This document shows positions 6,602 to 6,800 of a stretch of DNA of 6,800 nt, one piece after another. The notes under the pieces are model-generated. The model did not search any database and was not told the origin of the DNA. It was given only the letters and a program-made list of their open reading frames with translations. The number at the start of each line of letters is the position of its first letter. Within the stretch, counting starts at the first letter, position 1. Where the stretch lies: positions 5,770-12,569 of the forward strand of contig ML214178.1 in assembly GCA_004366195.1 (NCBI GenBank), written 5' to 3'. The position numbers and the translations under genes were made by a program. This DNA is from Actinomycetota bacterium. GTDB lineage: Bacteria > Actinomycetota > UBA4738 > HRBIN12.

Positions 6602-6800
6602 GTCGTGTACTCCCCGTTGATGCGGACGTACTCGCAGGTGAGGTCGCAGCCGATCGCTCGGCCGCGGCCGGGGCCGGCGCCGAGCTCGATCCGGATCCGG
6701 ATCTCCGGCTCGGCCATGGCGGCGCGCGCCGCCTCGCGCACCCCGCTCGTGCCCCCGAAGTAGGTGGGGACGATCCGGACGGCCTCGATCACGAGCGCGG
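6598..6800 (-). CDS. argJ: glutamate N-acetyltransferase / ornithine acetyltransferase, C-terminal end (rest outside window)
   Basis: The last 66 or so codons of ArgJ, which transfers acetyl groups between N-acetylornithine and glutamate and so recycles the acetyl group in arginine synthesis. The frame is open at the right edge of the window, so the 5' part lies beyond it. The visible piece reads VRIVPTYFGG, then MAEPEIRIRIELG, and ends with GCDLTCEYVRINGEYTT, which closely fits the conserved ArgJ C-terminus. The Thr at the self-cleavage site is not in view. The stretch between FGG and MAEPE is only about 12 residues and seems shorter than in the homologues I remember. The TGA at 6598-6600 overlaps the argB GTG. 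A GTG at 6790-6792 is internal, not the start. Confidence 0.92.
   Translation of the reverse strand, partial: ALVIEAVRIVPTYFGGTSGVREAARAAMAEPEIRIRIELGAGPGRGRAIGCDLTCEYVRINGEYTT

Overview
The window comes from a GC-rich bacterial chromosome (roughly 70% GC or more by eye). It is probably from the Actinomycetota, and probably a lineage outside the well-studied genera. The support is GTG starts at seven of the eight intact starts visible, actinobacterial-style arginine genes with argR inside the operon, a DUF5319-family protein (a family I know from mycobacteria and streptomycetes), and a LigD-type ATP-dependent DNA ligase. I cannot name the genus.

Layout. Bases 1-870 are on the + strand. They hold the 3' end of an ATP-dependent DNA ligase and a small putative lipoprotein whose GTG overlaps the ligase stop. 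Everything from 877 to 6800 is on the - strand and reads leftwards as one gene train: argJ (3' end only), argB, argR, argG, argH, then a cupin protein, a PIG-L/LmbE-type deacetylase, and finally a DUF5319 zinc-ribbon protein. The two groups converge with only six bases between their stop codons (871-876). There is no gene-free stretch longer than 64 bases.

How it works together. ArgJ, ArgB, ArgG and ArgH are enzymes of arginine synthesis, and ArgR is the arginine-sensing repressor that normally controls them. The arg genes are packed with 4-base GTGA stop/start overlaps or direct abutment, which implies one transcript and coupled translation. argD and argF are not between argB and argR, where many actinobacteria carry them. 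The three genes after argH have no arginine-related role that I can see. The cupin gene has the only noticeable gap in the train, the strongest Shine-Dalgarno, and a possible weak promoter, so it may start a sub-operon.

The most notable anomaly is in the last gene of the train. A perfect 34-bp tandem duplication (1221-1254 and 1255-1288) lies exactly over the conserved CPDCGENHFY block of the DUF5319 protein. Because 34 is not a multiple of three, it splits the gene into two frames. Removing one copy restores a clean 179-residue protein. This is either a very recent mutation (possibly reversible) or an assembly error. I found no mobile element, CRISPR array, RNA gene or defence system. Apart from this lesion and the zinc-ribbon extension of the same protein, the window is mostly ordinary metabolism.
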